From Cylindrodendrum hubeiense (taxonomy: Eukaryota > Ascomycota > Sordariomycetes > Hypocreales > Nectriaceae), in assembly GCA_014621425.1 (NCBI GenBank), contig JAANBB010000033.1, forward strand, positions 124,001 through 188,000: a DNA stretch of 64,000 nt. The letters run 5' to 3'. Below, in pieces: positions 36,095 through 46,768 of the stretch. The translations under genes and the position numbers were made by a program. The notes beneath the pieces were generated by a model that did not search any database, was not told the origin of the DNA, and saw nothing but the letters and a program-made list of their open reading frames with translations. Within the stretch, counting starts at the first letter, position 1. The number at the start of each line of letters is the position of its first letter.

Positions 36095-37943
36095 GCGAGC
36101 AGGCATTGGCTCAGGTAGAGTAGGGGGACGATGCCGACAATCCGGCCATACAAGGATCGCATTTTAATTAACCATGGCCTGACCAAGGAGCGCGTTAACG
36201 GGGGACGTTTCCCAAAGAAAGCAAAGCCAGGGTTTGCCGTGGGCGGACGCAGGGGTATGAAACCGTCGCCTCCATGTAAAACGGATAGAACGGATTTCGC
36301 GGATCGACTTAGCGCATCGCCAGGGCTGGACACGTACACCACCAGGCGTTGAGTGGGTCGCGACACCTGTAACCGGAGTTAATAATCCACAAATGGCTGT
36401 CGTTTCCCCATTGAAACAACTTGCGAGGACGAGCGTTGGGGAATAAATGGCCTTTGAGGACGGCCGTCAACGCTGGCTTGAGCCTCGGACGATGGCTTCT
36501 AGAAGGCCAAATCCGGAGAATGTTTGTGCATCATGACCATAGTTGTGCATGATGGCAGCCCAAACCGGCACCAAGGATCAATTGACGCGAGATCAAGATG
36601 GGATGAATTGGGAGTTCATGGGGGATAGAAGTAAAACGCCACAAGTGCAGGATTTAAATTGACAAGATTGTTGAGATGAAAGAAATAGATGAAAAAAATA
36701 AATGAAAAAATACCCAACTTTCTTTTCTTCGCTCTATCTACCATGAACAGTCATCCATCTCCCTCTCTCCTCTCCCTTATGACGTATTCTGCTTGCGTGT
36801 CCGTCATTGTCCACCGCTCGGAAGATTAACCAGCGCTCCATGCCGCGCATCTCTACCCTTGCTCTTTGTCCAAGCGATATGCATGTTTGATCAGCACGGC
36901 GATCGTGAAATTGCCATGTGCCGGGAATTATTCCGCGGTCCGCTTGCGCGGGGCTGGATTGCCCGACCAAGGCCAGTCGTTGTGTCGCATGTCAGAGACA
37001 TGAACCAATGTGAAATAGGGATAAGGGAAACAAAAACGATCTATCTGTTCCCCCTTTGCCATTAGCGGCCGGGAGCATCTATGTCTTAAGACTTGCGGGG
37101 GAGCTGAGCTGAGTCAACCAAGCGGTCTTAAACCTTCCCTTGATGATTGGGACGAGGCTAGGGGGTATCGCATAGTTAGAGTAACCTAATCATCTCCTTA
37201 TCTTTTGAAAAATAACATAAACCAATTCCGACTTCGCTGGGCAAGAGCAGCCGAACAGCTACTTTGATAGTTAGTCTGTCCAAGGCGCCTACACAGCCTT
37301 TCCCGATGCGATATGAGACATGAAGCGGGACCGCGTCCCGCACCTGCATGTCGGTCCCATTCTGCAAATTCAGAGCTGCCGTAATTATGTCTCTGCGCTT
37401 TAGTTTGCCAGCCGCCGCAGGAGCGGCCCAATCCGCTGTCTCTGATTCGGCGTCAACTGGGGAATTCTAGGAAGGGATCGCCGGTGTTCCGAGACGAATA
37501 TCAACCAAGTCGGCATTACTGTCGCGTTTCTGGTCGGATGACTGCCTCCCGGAGTCAGTTGCGCGATAATTGTTTGTTTCATCCAATGCGTCATTCAATT
37601 GCAGAATGGCTGGTTACATTGGTAAGTCCCTTGCTATAATGTGTCAGTTGTGCGGTTGTTCTCATTCCGTCTTCACGCAGCGTCGATCTTTCCCTTCCTG
37701 GAGCGCGGCGAGACCTCACTTATTCCCAACTGAGAAAACGGGAGAGGCGACCAGTACTCCCTTGAAACGGGGCCCGCTATTCAATCCATTCTTTCAGAGA
37801 CCTTTGTTAAACACGTTTGTATTGTGGCAAACACTTGCATACCTTTGACAGCTGAGCCTGCTACAATGACACCGAGAACACACCGAGACAGCCGTTTCGC
37901 GGCAACAGCAAACATCAAGAGTGATATCATGGAGTTGAACAGG

Positions 37944-37950
37944 TATAAAG
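37944..37950 (+). promoter_or_regulatory. TATA box of the small secreted protein gene
   Basis: TATAAAG, about 137 bases before the ATG at 38087, followed by a long CA/CT-rich leader. Confidence 0.5.
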
Positions 37951-38086
37951 AAGTATCGATTCCTTCCCATCATCAGAACTTCTCATCCATCACATCCAAC
38001 ACAATCACATCACAACCACATCACAGCTCACTCTCAACACTCACTCTTCTTCCCAACCTTTCCAACAAACCCAACAATCTTTCAAC

Positions 38087-38586
38087 ATGAAGTTCATCTC
38101 CATCGCCCTTCCCCTCCTCGCCGGTGTCGCCATTGCTGCGCCCGCCGTCCAGGATGCCGACACCGCTCTAGTCGCTCGTGAGGAGACTCTCCTTTTCGAT
38201 AGACTCGTCGCCGACTTGGACAAGCGCCACAGCGTCATCGTCGAGCGCGAGTCCAACGACATCCACATCAACCTCAGCGGTGGACTCATCCGAGCCGTCC
38301 AGGACCTTCTCGCCAGCCTTGGCGATGGCCTCTCTGACTCCGTTGGCGGACTTCTGAGCTCACTTGCCGGCTCTCTCGGTGGCGGCCGCAACAAGCGCGA
38401 GGAGGCGCTCGGTAAGTCATCATCAAAAAACAAACTACTCCGTACTAACAATACCTAGGTGGCATCATCGGAACCATCAGCCAGGCCCTCACCGAGCTGG
38501 CCAAGACTGACAAGTCGCTCGAGGCTGTCGCCGTCGAGTTCGCAAAGGTTGCCCACAAGCTGACCGCCATTGCCGACTCTCGATAA
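38087..38586 (+). CDS. Small secreted protein with dibasic processing sites
   Basis: Exons 38087-38411 and 38459-38586 (GT-AG, phase 1) give 150 residues. Signal peptide is clear: MKFISIALPLLAGVAIA then APAVQ, cut near residue 18-20. There are no cysteines. Two Lys-Arg pairs (VADLDKR near residue 46 and GGRNKR near 103) are candidate Kex2 sites and would release a central piece of about 55 residues. That piece holds a Gly/Leu/Ser-rich amphipathic stretch (LSDSVGGLLSSLAGSLGG). The C-terminal piece is helical (ALTELAKTDKSLEAVAVEF). I do not recognise a family. TATA box and CA-rich leader suggest strong expression. It could be a surface-active or effector-like peptide precursor; this is speculation. 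Confidence 0.82.
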
Positions 38587-39168
38587 ATCATCAACCGGAG
38601 ATCTACGGATATGGAGCTGGAGAGAGACAGAGACCGTATCCAATTAATTGGCTGTGTTAAGAAAAGGGGGGGTTTCGATTCGACAGGTGGGATCTGATTA
38701 GCTGCATGGTTGATTAGATAGTTACTCAGTACTTATATCGGTTGGGAACATATTCCCTAGAAAGATAGCAATTAATGCTTGATTATAACCCAATCTCTCC
38801 AACGTGATCTTTGTTCTTTGCTATAGCCTTTTTATTCAATTTCGCTGACAAACCATGTCCCTGCAAATATCACACACAACACACTTCAATTTACTTCTGA
38901 AACACGCATAAACGATCGAAGGCGATCGGGAGCGCGCTTTCATGTGGCGTGGCTCAAGAGGCCCGCAGATTTGAAAGTTTGTTTGGTGGGTCTATAACGT
39001 TATGACTTATGAATCAAGAGGGGATTGATCTTACAAATCAAGAAAATAGAAATGGCCTTTTAAGAATAAAAGCTCTTGTAGCCAGCAAGATTGATATAAT
39101 ATTCAGAGTATCATTTGATTATCGCAACTATTGACGGATAGAAGCGTCATTCACACTGGCAGTTTGCA
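38587..39168. other. Intergenic region
   Basis: 582 bases between same-strand genes, AT-rich; nothing recognised. Confidence 0.5.
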
Positions 39169-40332
39169 ATGTCCCAATCAATTCCCAAGACTAGCAACCA
39201 GTGGAGGGTCGTAGGCCAGGATGGATTTGATTCTCTCGAATTTTCAGAGCAACCTGTGCCTGAACTGGGTGACAGTCAGGTCCTGGTCAAACGCAAGTCC
39301 CCGCCCCCTAGAAGCTAAGCCGTCAGTTACGCCGTTAACTAACCAGGATTCACAGTCCGAGGTGCATCCATCAATGTACGCTTTAGCACCTGTTCGTCAC
39401 ACCCTTGACTAACCCGGAATTAGTATCGCGATCTGATGATAGCCCAAGGAAAATACCCTTGGGGCCTGAAACTCGGCGTTGTTGCTGGATCCGATGGAGC
39501 TGGAACCGTTTTGGCTATCGGCAAACATGTCACTCGGTTCCAGCCTGGCGACAATGTTGTCACAATACTTAACCAACAACATATTGCAGGATATTTGAAT
39601 CCCCAAATACTAAGGTCTGGACTAGGCGCCTCAGTCGACGGCACTCTACGGTCTGTTGGCGCTTTCGATGAACACGGCCTTGTAGCGATGCCCAAGGGCC
39701 TGAGCTTCACTGAGGCCGCAACTCTCAGCTGCGCTGGATTAACTGCGTGGAACGCTCTTTTTGGGTTAGTTGGAAAACACGTTACTGCGGGCCAATGGGT
39801 GCTTACTCAAGGTACTGGCGGAGTAAGCATCTTCGCTATCCAGTTTGCCAAAGCCATCGGTGCGAGGGTCATTGCTACAACAAGCTCTAGCAAGAAAGCA
39901 GAGATCCTTGAGAGACTGGGTGCTGATCACATCATTAACTACCGCGAAACTCCCGGGTGGGGCCCCCTTGCGAAGGATCTGACCGGAGGCGTTGGCGTTG
40001 ATCTCGTTGTTGAGGTTGCGGGCACCTCGATGAAGCAGAGCATCGCCAGTCTCAAGCTTGACGGCACCATCAGCATCATTGGCTCAGTTGGCGGCGAGGT
40101 CAAGGAACAGCCTGGCGTACTCGAGTGCTGGCTCAACCTCTGCACGGCACGCGGTGTGTGGGTTGGTAGTCGGCTCCAGATGGAGGAGATGTGCCAAGCC
40201 ATCGAAGCCAACCCCGACAAGCTCCGCCCTGTTGTTGACCCGAAGGTTTTCACACTGGAACAAGTGAAGGAGGCTTATGAGTATCAGTTGGCAGGTAAGC
40301 ACCAGGGAAAGATTGGCATCGAAATTTCTTAG
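39169..40332 (+). CDS. MDR-superfamily NAD(P)-dependent alcohol dehydrogenase-like oxidoreductase
   Basis: Medium-chain dehydrogenase/reductase, probably NADP-linked, zinc-independent. Exons 39169-39292, 39356-39375 and 39424-40332 give 350 residues. Intron 1 is non-canonical: donor GCAAGT at 39293, acceptor cacag at 39354-39355. It is the only choice that yields the family sequence LVKLRGASINYRDLMIAQGKYP across both junctions. Exon 2 is only 20 bases. GroES-like domain covers residues 1-130; the Rossmann motif is GTGGVSIFAIQFAKAIGARV near residue 175. The usual catalytic-zinc cysteine after the first strand is absent (ASINYRD). Ends in GKIGIEIS, the normal family end. Convergent with the transporter gene, 103 bases apart. 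Substrate unknown. Confidence 0.92.
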
Positions 40333-40435
40333 ATGCGTGTACGGTTTATGCAGTTATTACTACCAAAAATATCAATTCGCAACCAGCGTGTCCATAAACG
40401 GCATTGGGTATCGACTATTTACTATCTCAAAAAAC

Positions 40436-42590
40436 CTATTGTCCCTTCTCGTCAACTTTCGGAGTAACCTGTCCGCTTCCCGAAGAGCCTTCGGCCTCGT
40501 GGACGGTTGTGCCAGCAGTCTTGAAGGACCGAGATCCAGTCAAGTCAAGATAGATGTACTTGGCAGTGCGGATGAGAGTCTTGCGGCCCTCGAAAACAGG
40601 GAAGAGGCCGACGGCGATGAAGGAGCAGAAGATCCAGATGATTCCAACGGTGACCCAGCCAGTGAAGAAGGGCTTGGAAAAGATGTACGCGGTGCCGTAC
40701 ATGGGAAGGGGCCAGAGGACAAGGAAGGCGATAGTCTAAAGGTGTAGGTTAGCATTGGTTGGCCTAGTGTGCGATAAATCTCGTTGCTTACCATGACAAT
40801 CGTTGTGGTCTTGCTGATCTTTCCAGCTCTGAGCAACTTCCTCTGCTCCTCAGCGGCTTCATCTGTTGTCTCAACATGGCCCCCAGTTGTGTTCTCCAAG
40901 TCAACACCGGCAGCTGCGGCAAGATCGTGGTCGTCTCCCTTGCGGATATCCATCATGCTCTTCCAGTCATAGTTCTGAGGACCGAAACCATAGGTCAAGA
41001 TAGGGATGAAAATGATGGGAGAGAGTAGAGCAGTCACATTTCCGGCTAACATTGGATTGTTAGAGCCAGTACAGGCGACGCTGAGGGAACCGCAGTCCTT
41101 CTTGGCGGTGACTAGCCAAGCAACGAGGGCGACAATGAGGCCTAGCACAGGCGACAAACTGGCAGCCCACTTGTTCTGCTTGGGCCAGATAAGAGTCAAA
41201 GTGGCAGGAAGCACGGCAGAGGAAATGATACATCCCATCATGACATACAAATAGCCCATGGAAATACCGGCGTACCAAAGACCGACGGAGAAGCTGGAGA
41301 TGAAGAGCGCGTAGGCGCAGACGATGCAGTGGGAGATCCAAATGAGCTGCTTTCCGGGCGCATCAGGCTTGATGTAGGTACGATAAAAATCATAAGTGAA
41401 GATGGAAGACACGGCGATGAGCTCGGCCGAGGTGGCACTGGTCACTGCCATGAAGATGATGAGGAGAGTCGCCACGGCACCACCCTTTCCGAGCAGAGCG
41501 ACAGCGGCGTACGGGAGCACGAGACCCTCGCTCACTGCAGCATCAGACATGCGGTCAGGGTAGGTTGGGAAAAGAGGATTGGTCTCGAGAGACAGAGCGG
41601 CCAATCCCATGGTGGTGGCGGTAAGCCAGGGGATGGCGAACCACGAGAGACCACCGATCAGATAGCCGGGTAGCGCATGGACGGGCGACGCAGCGATGGC
41701 CTTGTTGTAGTAGCCATTGTCAAGGAAAACGGTACCGAAATTACCGACGATGTTGATGACGAAGAAGATGGCGCCCTCTTTGGATCGCATCGTCAGGTAG
41801 CTGCCGTCGGCATTGCCCTCGACAGGGTGGCGCTCGGACGCGGCAACCAGCGCATCGTAGACGACAGAGGGAGAGCCGAGGGTGTCGGACGACGCATACG
41901 TGGTCAGGGAAAAGATGATGATGATGATGAGCAGGATGAAGGTGTGTGCCCAGTCGGTCAAGAAGGTGGCCTTGAGGCCGCCGACGATGGTGTACATGAC
42001 GACGCCCAGCGGCAGCAGGTAGATGGCGGCGATGGCGTGCATGCCTGTAAGAGCGCTAACAGTCGCAGATCCGCCGACGATTAGCATCAGCGAGACCAGG
42101 ATGTTGGTGACGAGGCCGAAGACCATGAAGACCACGTGCGCGCCGGTGCCGTAGCGGGCGCGGATGACTTCCAGGAACGTGTGGGCGTTGGGCGCACGGC
42201 GCTTGAGCTCGATGGCCAGCGTCGCGAACAGCAGGATCTGGACTGTAGCGCCCGAGGCGTACCAGAACGGCCCACTGACGCCGTAGCGATAGCACACGCC
42301 CGACGACTGCAGCAGCGTTGCGGCCCAGGTCCACGACGACACAACCGCGGAGCCGACGAGGCCCGACTTGACGGTGCGGCCGGCCGTGGTGAAGTGCTCC
42401 GACGTCTGCAGCTCCGAGTTGTAGCGGCGCAGGATGAAGGTGGTGAGGATCATGGCTGGGCGTGTTAGTTGGTAGGCCGCGGTTGGGGCTAATTGGGGCC
42501 GGTTCGGCTCTTACCGAACGCAAATGCGAAGCCAAGGCCCAGCACGATGCCATAGCCGTAGCTCTGGTCCAATGCGACTGTGGCCCCCAT
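40436..42590 (-). CDS. Urea active transporter, DUR3 type
   Basis: High-affinity urea/H+ (possibly polyamine) symporter of the SSS family, plasma membrane. Exons (minus): 42590-42515, 42455-40792, 40735-40436; GT-AG and in phase; 679 residues. Landmarks: FAFAFAMILTTFILRRY across intron 1, SAVVSSWTWAATLLQSSG, YRYGVSGPFWYASGATVQ, SALTGMHAIAAIYLLPLGV, GGLKATFLTDWAHTF and PLPMYGTAYIFSKPFFTGW. These match canonical DUR3 more closely than the paralogue at 4532. Start at 42590 gives MGATVALDQSYGYGIVLGLG, a normal N-terminus. Upstream, GATA sites at 42833-42839, 42875-42881 (inverted) and 42940-42945 would fit nitrogen control by an AreA-type factor; this is weak evidence. Strong GC bias of third codon positions. 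Confidence 0.95.
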
Positions 42591-43786
42591 TGCGGTGGAT
42601 TTGGTGGCTGGATTGCCAATTGCGTGGCTGTATTCCCGGTTCGCGACTGGTTCACGGCGCGTGGTGATGGCGGAGACGGTGGAGGCGATGGATGCGATGC
42701 AATGGACCAAGCGTTCTCCGGGTGGGACTGATGCGAGCAATGGCCAAGTTTTGCCCCCGGATCTTGGCGGAGCTTTAAGTATATTTGAGTATGAGCCGTC
42801 TTAGACCAATTGTCGAATTGTCGTTCGTCGGGTGATAAGGCGGCTGCCATTACACACGCAAACTCTGCGTCGCCCTTATCAACGGCAGCCCTGCATCGGC
42901 GCCAGAGCCGTGACGAGATGCTTTATTGTCCGACCGCAGAGATAACGCACGGCCGGAACCCAATGGCGTCCCTCCCGCCGCCCTCCAGGGCCTAGCCAAC
43001 GTGGGCGGGCCTCGTCCAACCCGCGCTGTGGCCGGCGGCGGACCCCCGGCGGGCGATAACCTCATTGGCGGCTCGCGTCGCAGCGGCGCTGGGGGGGAGG
43101 ATCGTGGGGAAGAGAGTCCGGCATACGGTAGATACTGCGTGTGCGACGTTGCCAGACTGGGTTACCAGGTTGCCAGACTAACAAACTGCGTAGCACTGCA
43201 CCCGCGGATATCTACAATCCCCCGCCCGCCGGGCCTGTGAGCGCCGCGATAGACGACGGGGGTGTGGTCCCGGTCGCTGGGTTTGATGCTGCGACTCTGC
43301 TGTGACTTGTCAGCGTACGACCGACCGACGGAGCAGCGGCAGATTCCTCGGCCTGCGAGAATGACTAACATACCTGAGGTAATCCACACCGTCTCTATCA
43401 TGGCCAAGCCTTTCCCATTGCCCATCTCTACAGCGGCCATCGTCCGGGGCTGCCACACCCACGGTGGCTTTCCCCAGCCAGCCTTCACAAGTGGGGGGTG
43501 AGAATCCTGATCGACACAATCGACACAATCACCGCCGTCCAACGCTGCCAAGCTCGCCCTCGATAAGAAGCAAGCAGAAGCCATTGACACATGACAAAAA
43601 GCGTTGGACAAAGCTGAATACGCGCAGCCCGTGGCGTCGTTTAGCTCGCGCAAGCCCAATCGCAGCTTATCATCCCTCCGACGGCCCGCGAATCGAGACT
43701 CCCCGCCCAACCTCTCACCGAACCTCTACACGACGCCTGCCTGCACCTCCAACCACGGGCAAAAAAGAAACACAATGGCAAAAAGA
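42591..43786. other. GC-rich upstream region of the urea transporter
   Basis: 1.2 kb, markedly GC-rich at 42990-43110. Long open stretches in several frames are a composition effect. An 11-base direct repeat gttgccagact occurs near 43148 and 43169, and tcgacacaa is doubled near 43513. No gene recognised. Confidence 0.45.
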
Positions 43787-43905
43787 ACATACAACAGTGA
43801 GGATTCCCCGGTCGTCACCGACCCGAGTACTAATTCACCGCTTCTCAGCTTGACTAGGGGAGAGCGGACGGGATCCCGTATTTTCTAAGAGCTATGGTCG
43901 TATGT
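43787..43905 (-). rRNA. 5S ribosomal RNA, dispersed single copy
   Basis: 119 bases. Minus strand begins ACATACGACCATAG, has the core CGGGATCCCGTCCGCTCTCC and ends TGTTGTATGT. Nine base pairs form helix I between the two ends. A TTCTTTTT terminator follows on the minus strand (plus 43777-43786). It has no indel relative to the expected length and is the best-preserved of the four copies here, so probably the functional gene. Confidence 0.93.
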
Positions 43906-44488
43906 GCTGGGAGAATCGACGAAGCGAAGATATATTGATAATCGAAATAGAGCTCATGGTGGGTGGAAAATGAGGGGTGGCTTGTATGGCTCGTGTGTGC
44001 TATCGTGCGTGCTGGCTGTGGCTGATAAGTGGCGCCCCCGCCTCCTGTGTAACTGAGCTAGAGAGTCGCTGCCGCTACTACGTCTTGCAGATAGCAATTC
44101 CACTGAAGTAATCTTAGGCTACTGGAATTCATTCTCATTATCATCATCATCGCTATCGCAGCTATGAAAATAGCCAAAGGGCCAAGGGGGTATCCTTCGT
44201 CCATTGGTCCCCTGCCCTCTTTTGCCTCCAGTTCCAATGTGCAATTAGGACCTTACGCAGAAGGTGGTCCCCGAAGCTTGTTCTTGCACAACCCATTATT
44301 AGAGGTGCTAACGATGTGGCAGATGGGCAAGAAGTTGGGATAAGAAATTCATGGTGAAGAAGTGCAGAGGCACATAAACTTCATGGTCCGCTCAAGCTGG
44401 GCGCTGACGACATAACACCTTGCATAGAATCTAACATGATTGAATATACCAGACAAAGTCTTCTGATGGAAAACAATAGAATGTGCGC
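43906..44488. other. Spacer between 5S gene and AAA+ gene
   Basis: 583 bases, no gene recognised; short catcat/tcatca simple sequence near 44140. Confidence 0.5.
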
Positions 44489-46768
44489 TTAAAATAGACG
44501 TCTCCGCTTACTCGGTTGAAGTTCAGTTCCCTCGTCGTCTTCTTCTTCTTCTTCTTCTTCTTCTTCTTCATCGTCTTCAACCTCCCCGTCTAGTTCATTT
44601 TTGCCTTCTTTATCACTTCCCCCTTCTTCTTCGTTGTTTGGATGGTACTCTACCTGTTGCTCTTGGAGGAAGATTTGCTCCATAAACTGCGTGAATTGTT
44701 TCATGGGCTGCAAGGCCAACTCCATATGTCGTCCGTCAATACGACCACCCGCAGAATCGTCGCTGAGGGAGAGTGCACACGCTGTGCGCACAAGATTCTT
44801 TATTTGCCGACCGTTCAGCTGTTCTTTAGCAAATTTTTCAAGCACACCATCACGGCTCATTGCTTCTGCACTCTCTTCTGAAATTTGTTCAAGGAAGGAA
44901 TACAGGAGTGCACGTCGGCTCGACTCTGCAAGGGGTGGATAGTGGACTGCAAGATGAATGCGAGACACAAAGGCTCTGTCAAATGAGCTGATGCGGTTTG
45001 TTGTCAAAAAAAGAATGCCATGGTAGTACTCGAGCATTCGAAGAAAGACTATGACGGCGTTAGCAATAACACGCACCATGATTGGCTTTTCGTGGGCAAG
45101 ATCCTCTTCCCCGATTCGAGCACACAACAGAAAGAGAACTTTACCAGAGACAATCCCATTGTGTACGAGATTTTTCGATTTTCGTTGTTCCAGATAGACG
45201 TCGGCTTCATCAAGAAGAAGCAAGGCATGCCATCTCTCAGCCAGGTTAAAAGCATCCTTCAGTCCTTTCTCCACACCTGACGCAGTTGTTCCCAGTGACC
45301 CAGCATCAAATCGAAGGAGAGGCTTTCTGCAATAGTCTGCAACACTTTCTGTCAAAAGTCAGTTTGAGGACATGTCGTAGCTTATATTGGCCCAATGCAC
45401 ATACCAGCTGTCAATGTTTTACCAACACCGGGTTCCCCATGCAACAAGAAGATCATGCCTCTTCCCTTTCCCTTTACTAGATCATCGAAGATAAAGCTAT
45501 CATCTTCGTGTACACGAACCAAGGAGAGAATTTGCTGTTTCTGTTCATCCGGGATAATAAGCGCATCAAAGGCATGTGAGTCAAAAGTTATCTGACTAAT
45601 TGAGTCGATGTCGAATGTGTCCCACACGTTATCCCTCAAAGAATAACCTGCGACATACGTACTGCATATCATGAGATCAGCCTCTGACATTTTTATATGG
45701 GCATCGTCAGCCTTGAATCTCTTTTTCTTCTCTGACAGATAGATTGAGCCTTCTCCCCAAAGGATGTAGCCTTCGCAGTCAGTCACAATACGAGTTTTCC
45801 TCTAAGTCACGTTAGTAAAGATCTTAATGCTGATATATCGAACCATGAGGCGCGTTGCATACCCTGCCACCCGAAAACTTGTCAGTCTTCGCATTGTACC
45901 AAAGATGCTGCTGCCCGTGAATGCCTACGAATTTACGACCGCGTGTCACAAGCTGCTCCTTAACAGTCTGCTGCTCGCCCGGTGGCAACCGATTGAGGGG
46001 AATGGCCTGAAGCTCCCGCAGCGGCTTCACACCATCATAAGAGTTGATGCATGTACCAAATGGCTTGAAACCAAAGAGATTTCCGTCGTAATCAATGCAG
46101 TGACCTGACAATATCCACGAGTTTCCTTGCAGCTCCATCTCTTCGAAGAGGAATGCCTGATGAGGAGCCTCTCGAACATATACAATGTCTCCAAGTCGGA
46201 AGATCATCCACAGATACTTGTGGTCCAGGGAAGGTTCATCGTCTAACAACCATTCGAACGTGGCAAAAGCGACTATCTCTACCGCGAAGGCTTCCCACAT
46301 GTAGGAAATTAAGTGTTGTACATGCTGTGCCGCGTCCGAATTATAGCCCTGTTGCTGCAGCGTTGACCCATAACTTAGAAGCTCCTGGCGGTAATGAAAA
46401 AGACAATGTGGTTCGCCTGCGATAGTAATGTGTCTTGTGTTGACGTTGAAAGAGCAGAACTGGGGCACAACAGCCTTGAGTGCAGCTTTCATGTGTGGCG
46501 ATTTAATTTCGAGTACAGTTTTCTCAACACGTTCATAGCGGTCCCAGTAGGTTGTGACTGTTAAGGCACTTTCAAAGCCCTCACCTTTCTTTTCGGTGTA
46601 CTTTTTCCCGGCCGGTAGAACAACACGGTCACCGGAGGCATTGTAGAAAGAATCGAAGCGCTTAGTCTCGCACACGGTGCCAGCTCCCTCAAGAGTTCTT
46701 GGGTTGGCAGGTTGAGATGGTAAAGACGATGTCCAATTGAATGGCTCATCTCCGAGGGTCGATTCCAT
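44489..46768 (-). CDS. AAA+ ATPase with fungal N-terminal domain
   Basis: Fungal AAA+ ATPase of the ATAD-like group. Exons (minus): 46768-45863, 45801-45405, 45348-45145, 45048-44489; GT-AG and in phase; 688 residues. The N-terminal ~400 residues form the fungal domain usually seen before this AAA module, including YMWEAFAVEIVAFATFEWLL. Walker A is GEPGVGKT near residue 425, split soon after by intron 2; Walker B is LLLLDEADV near 480; sensor segment ILFLTTNR; arginine-rich region SRIHLAVHYPP. The C-terminus is a long Asp/Glu run (a CTT microsatellite at 44540-44570) followed by PSKRRRLF, which could act as a nuclear signal. Intron 3 (45049-45144) is 96 bases, divisible by three and free of stops, so retention would keep the frame. 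Confidence 0.9.

Larger units (their letters stand above)
35929..38086. other. Divergent promoter region
   Basis: 2.16 kb between the rhamnogalacturonase start (minus) and the small secreted protein start (plus). Contains one TATA element for each gene (annotated) and, before 38087, a CA-rich leader (37975-38085) typical of strongly expressed fungal genes. No other gene found. Confidence 0.5.

Noticed and set aside
41329..42084. Long plus-strand open frames opposite the urea transporter
   Set aside because: Caused by high GC at third codon positions of the minus-strand gene; translation is low-complexity Gly/Asp/Arg.
43604..43888. Plus-strand open frame running through the 5S gene
   Set aside because: Overlaps an rRNA gene on the other strand; the same peptide text recurs at 24.9 kb only because the 5S sequence recurs.
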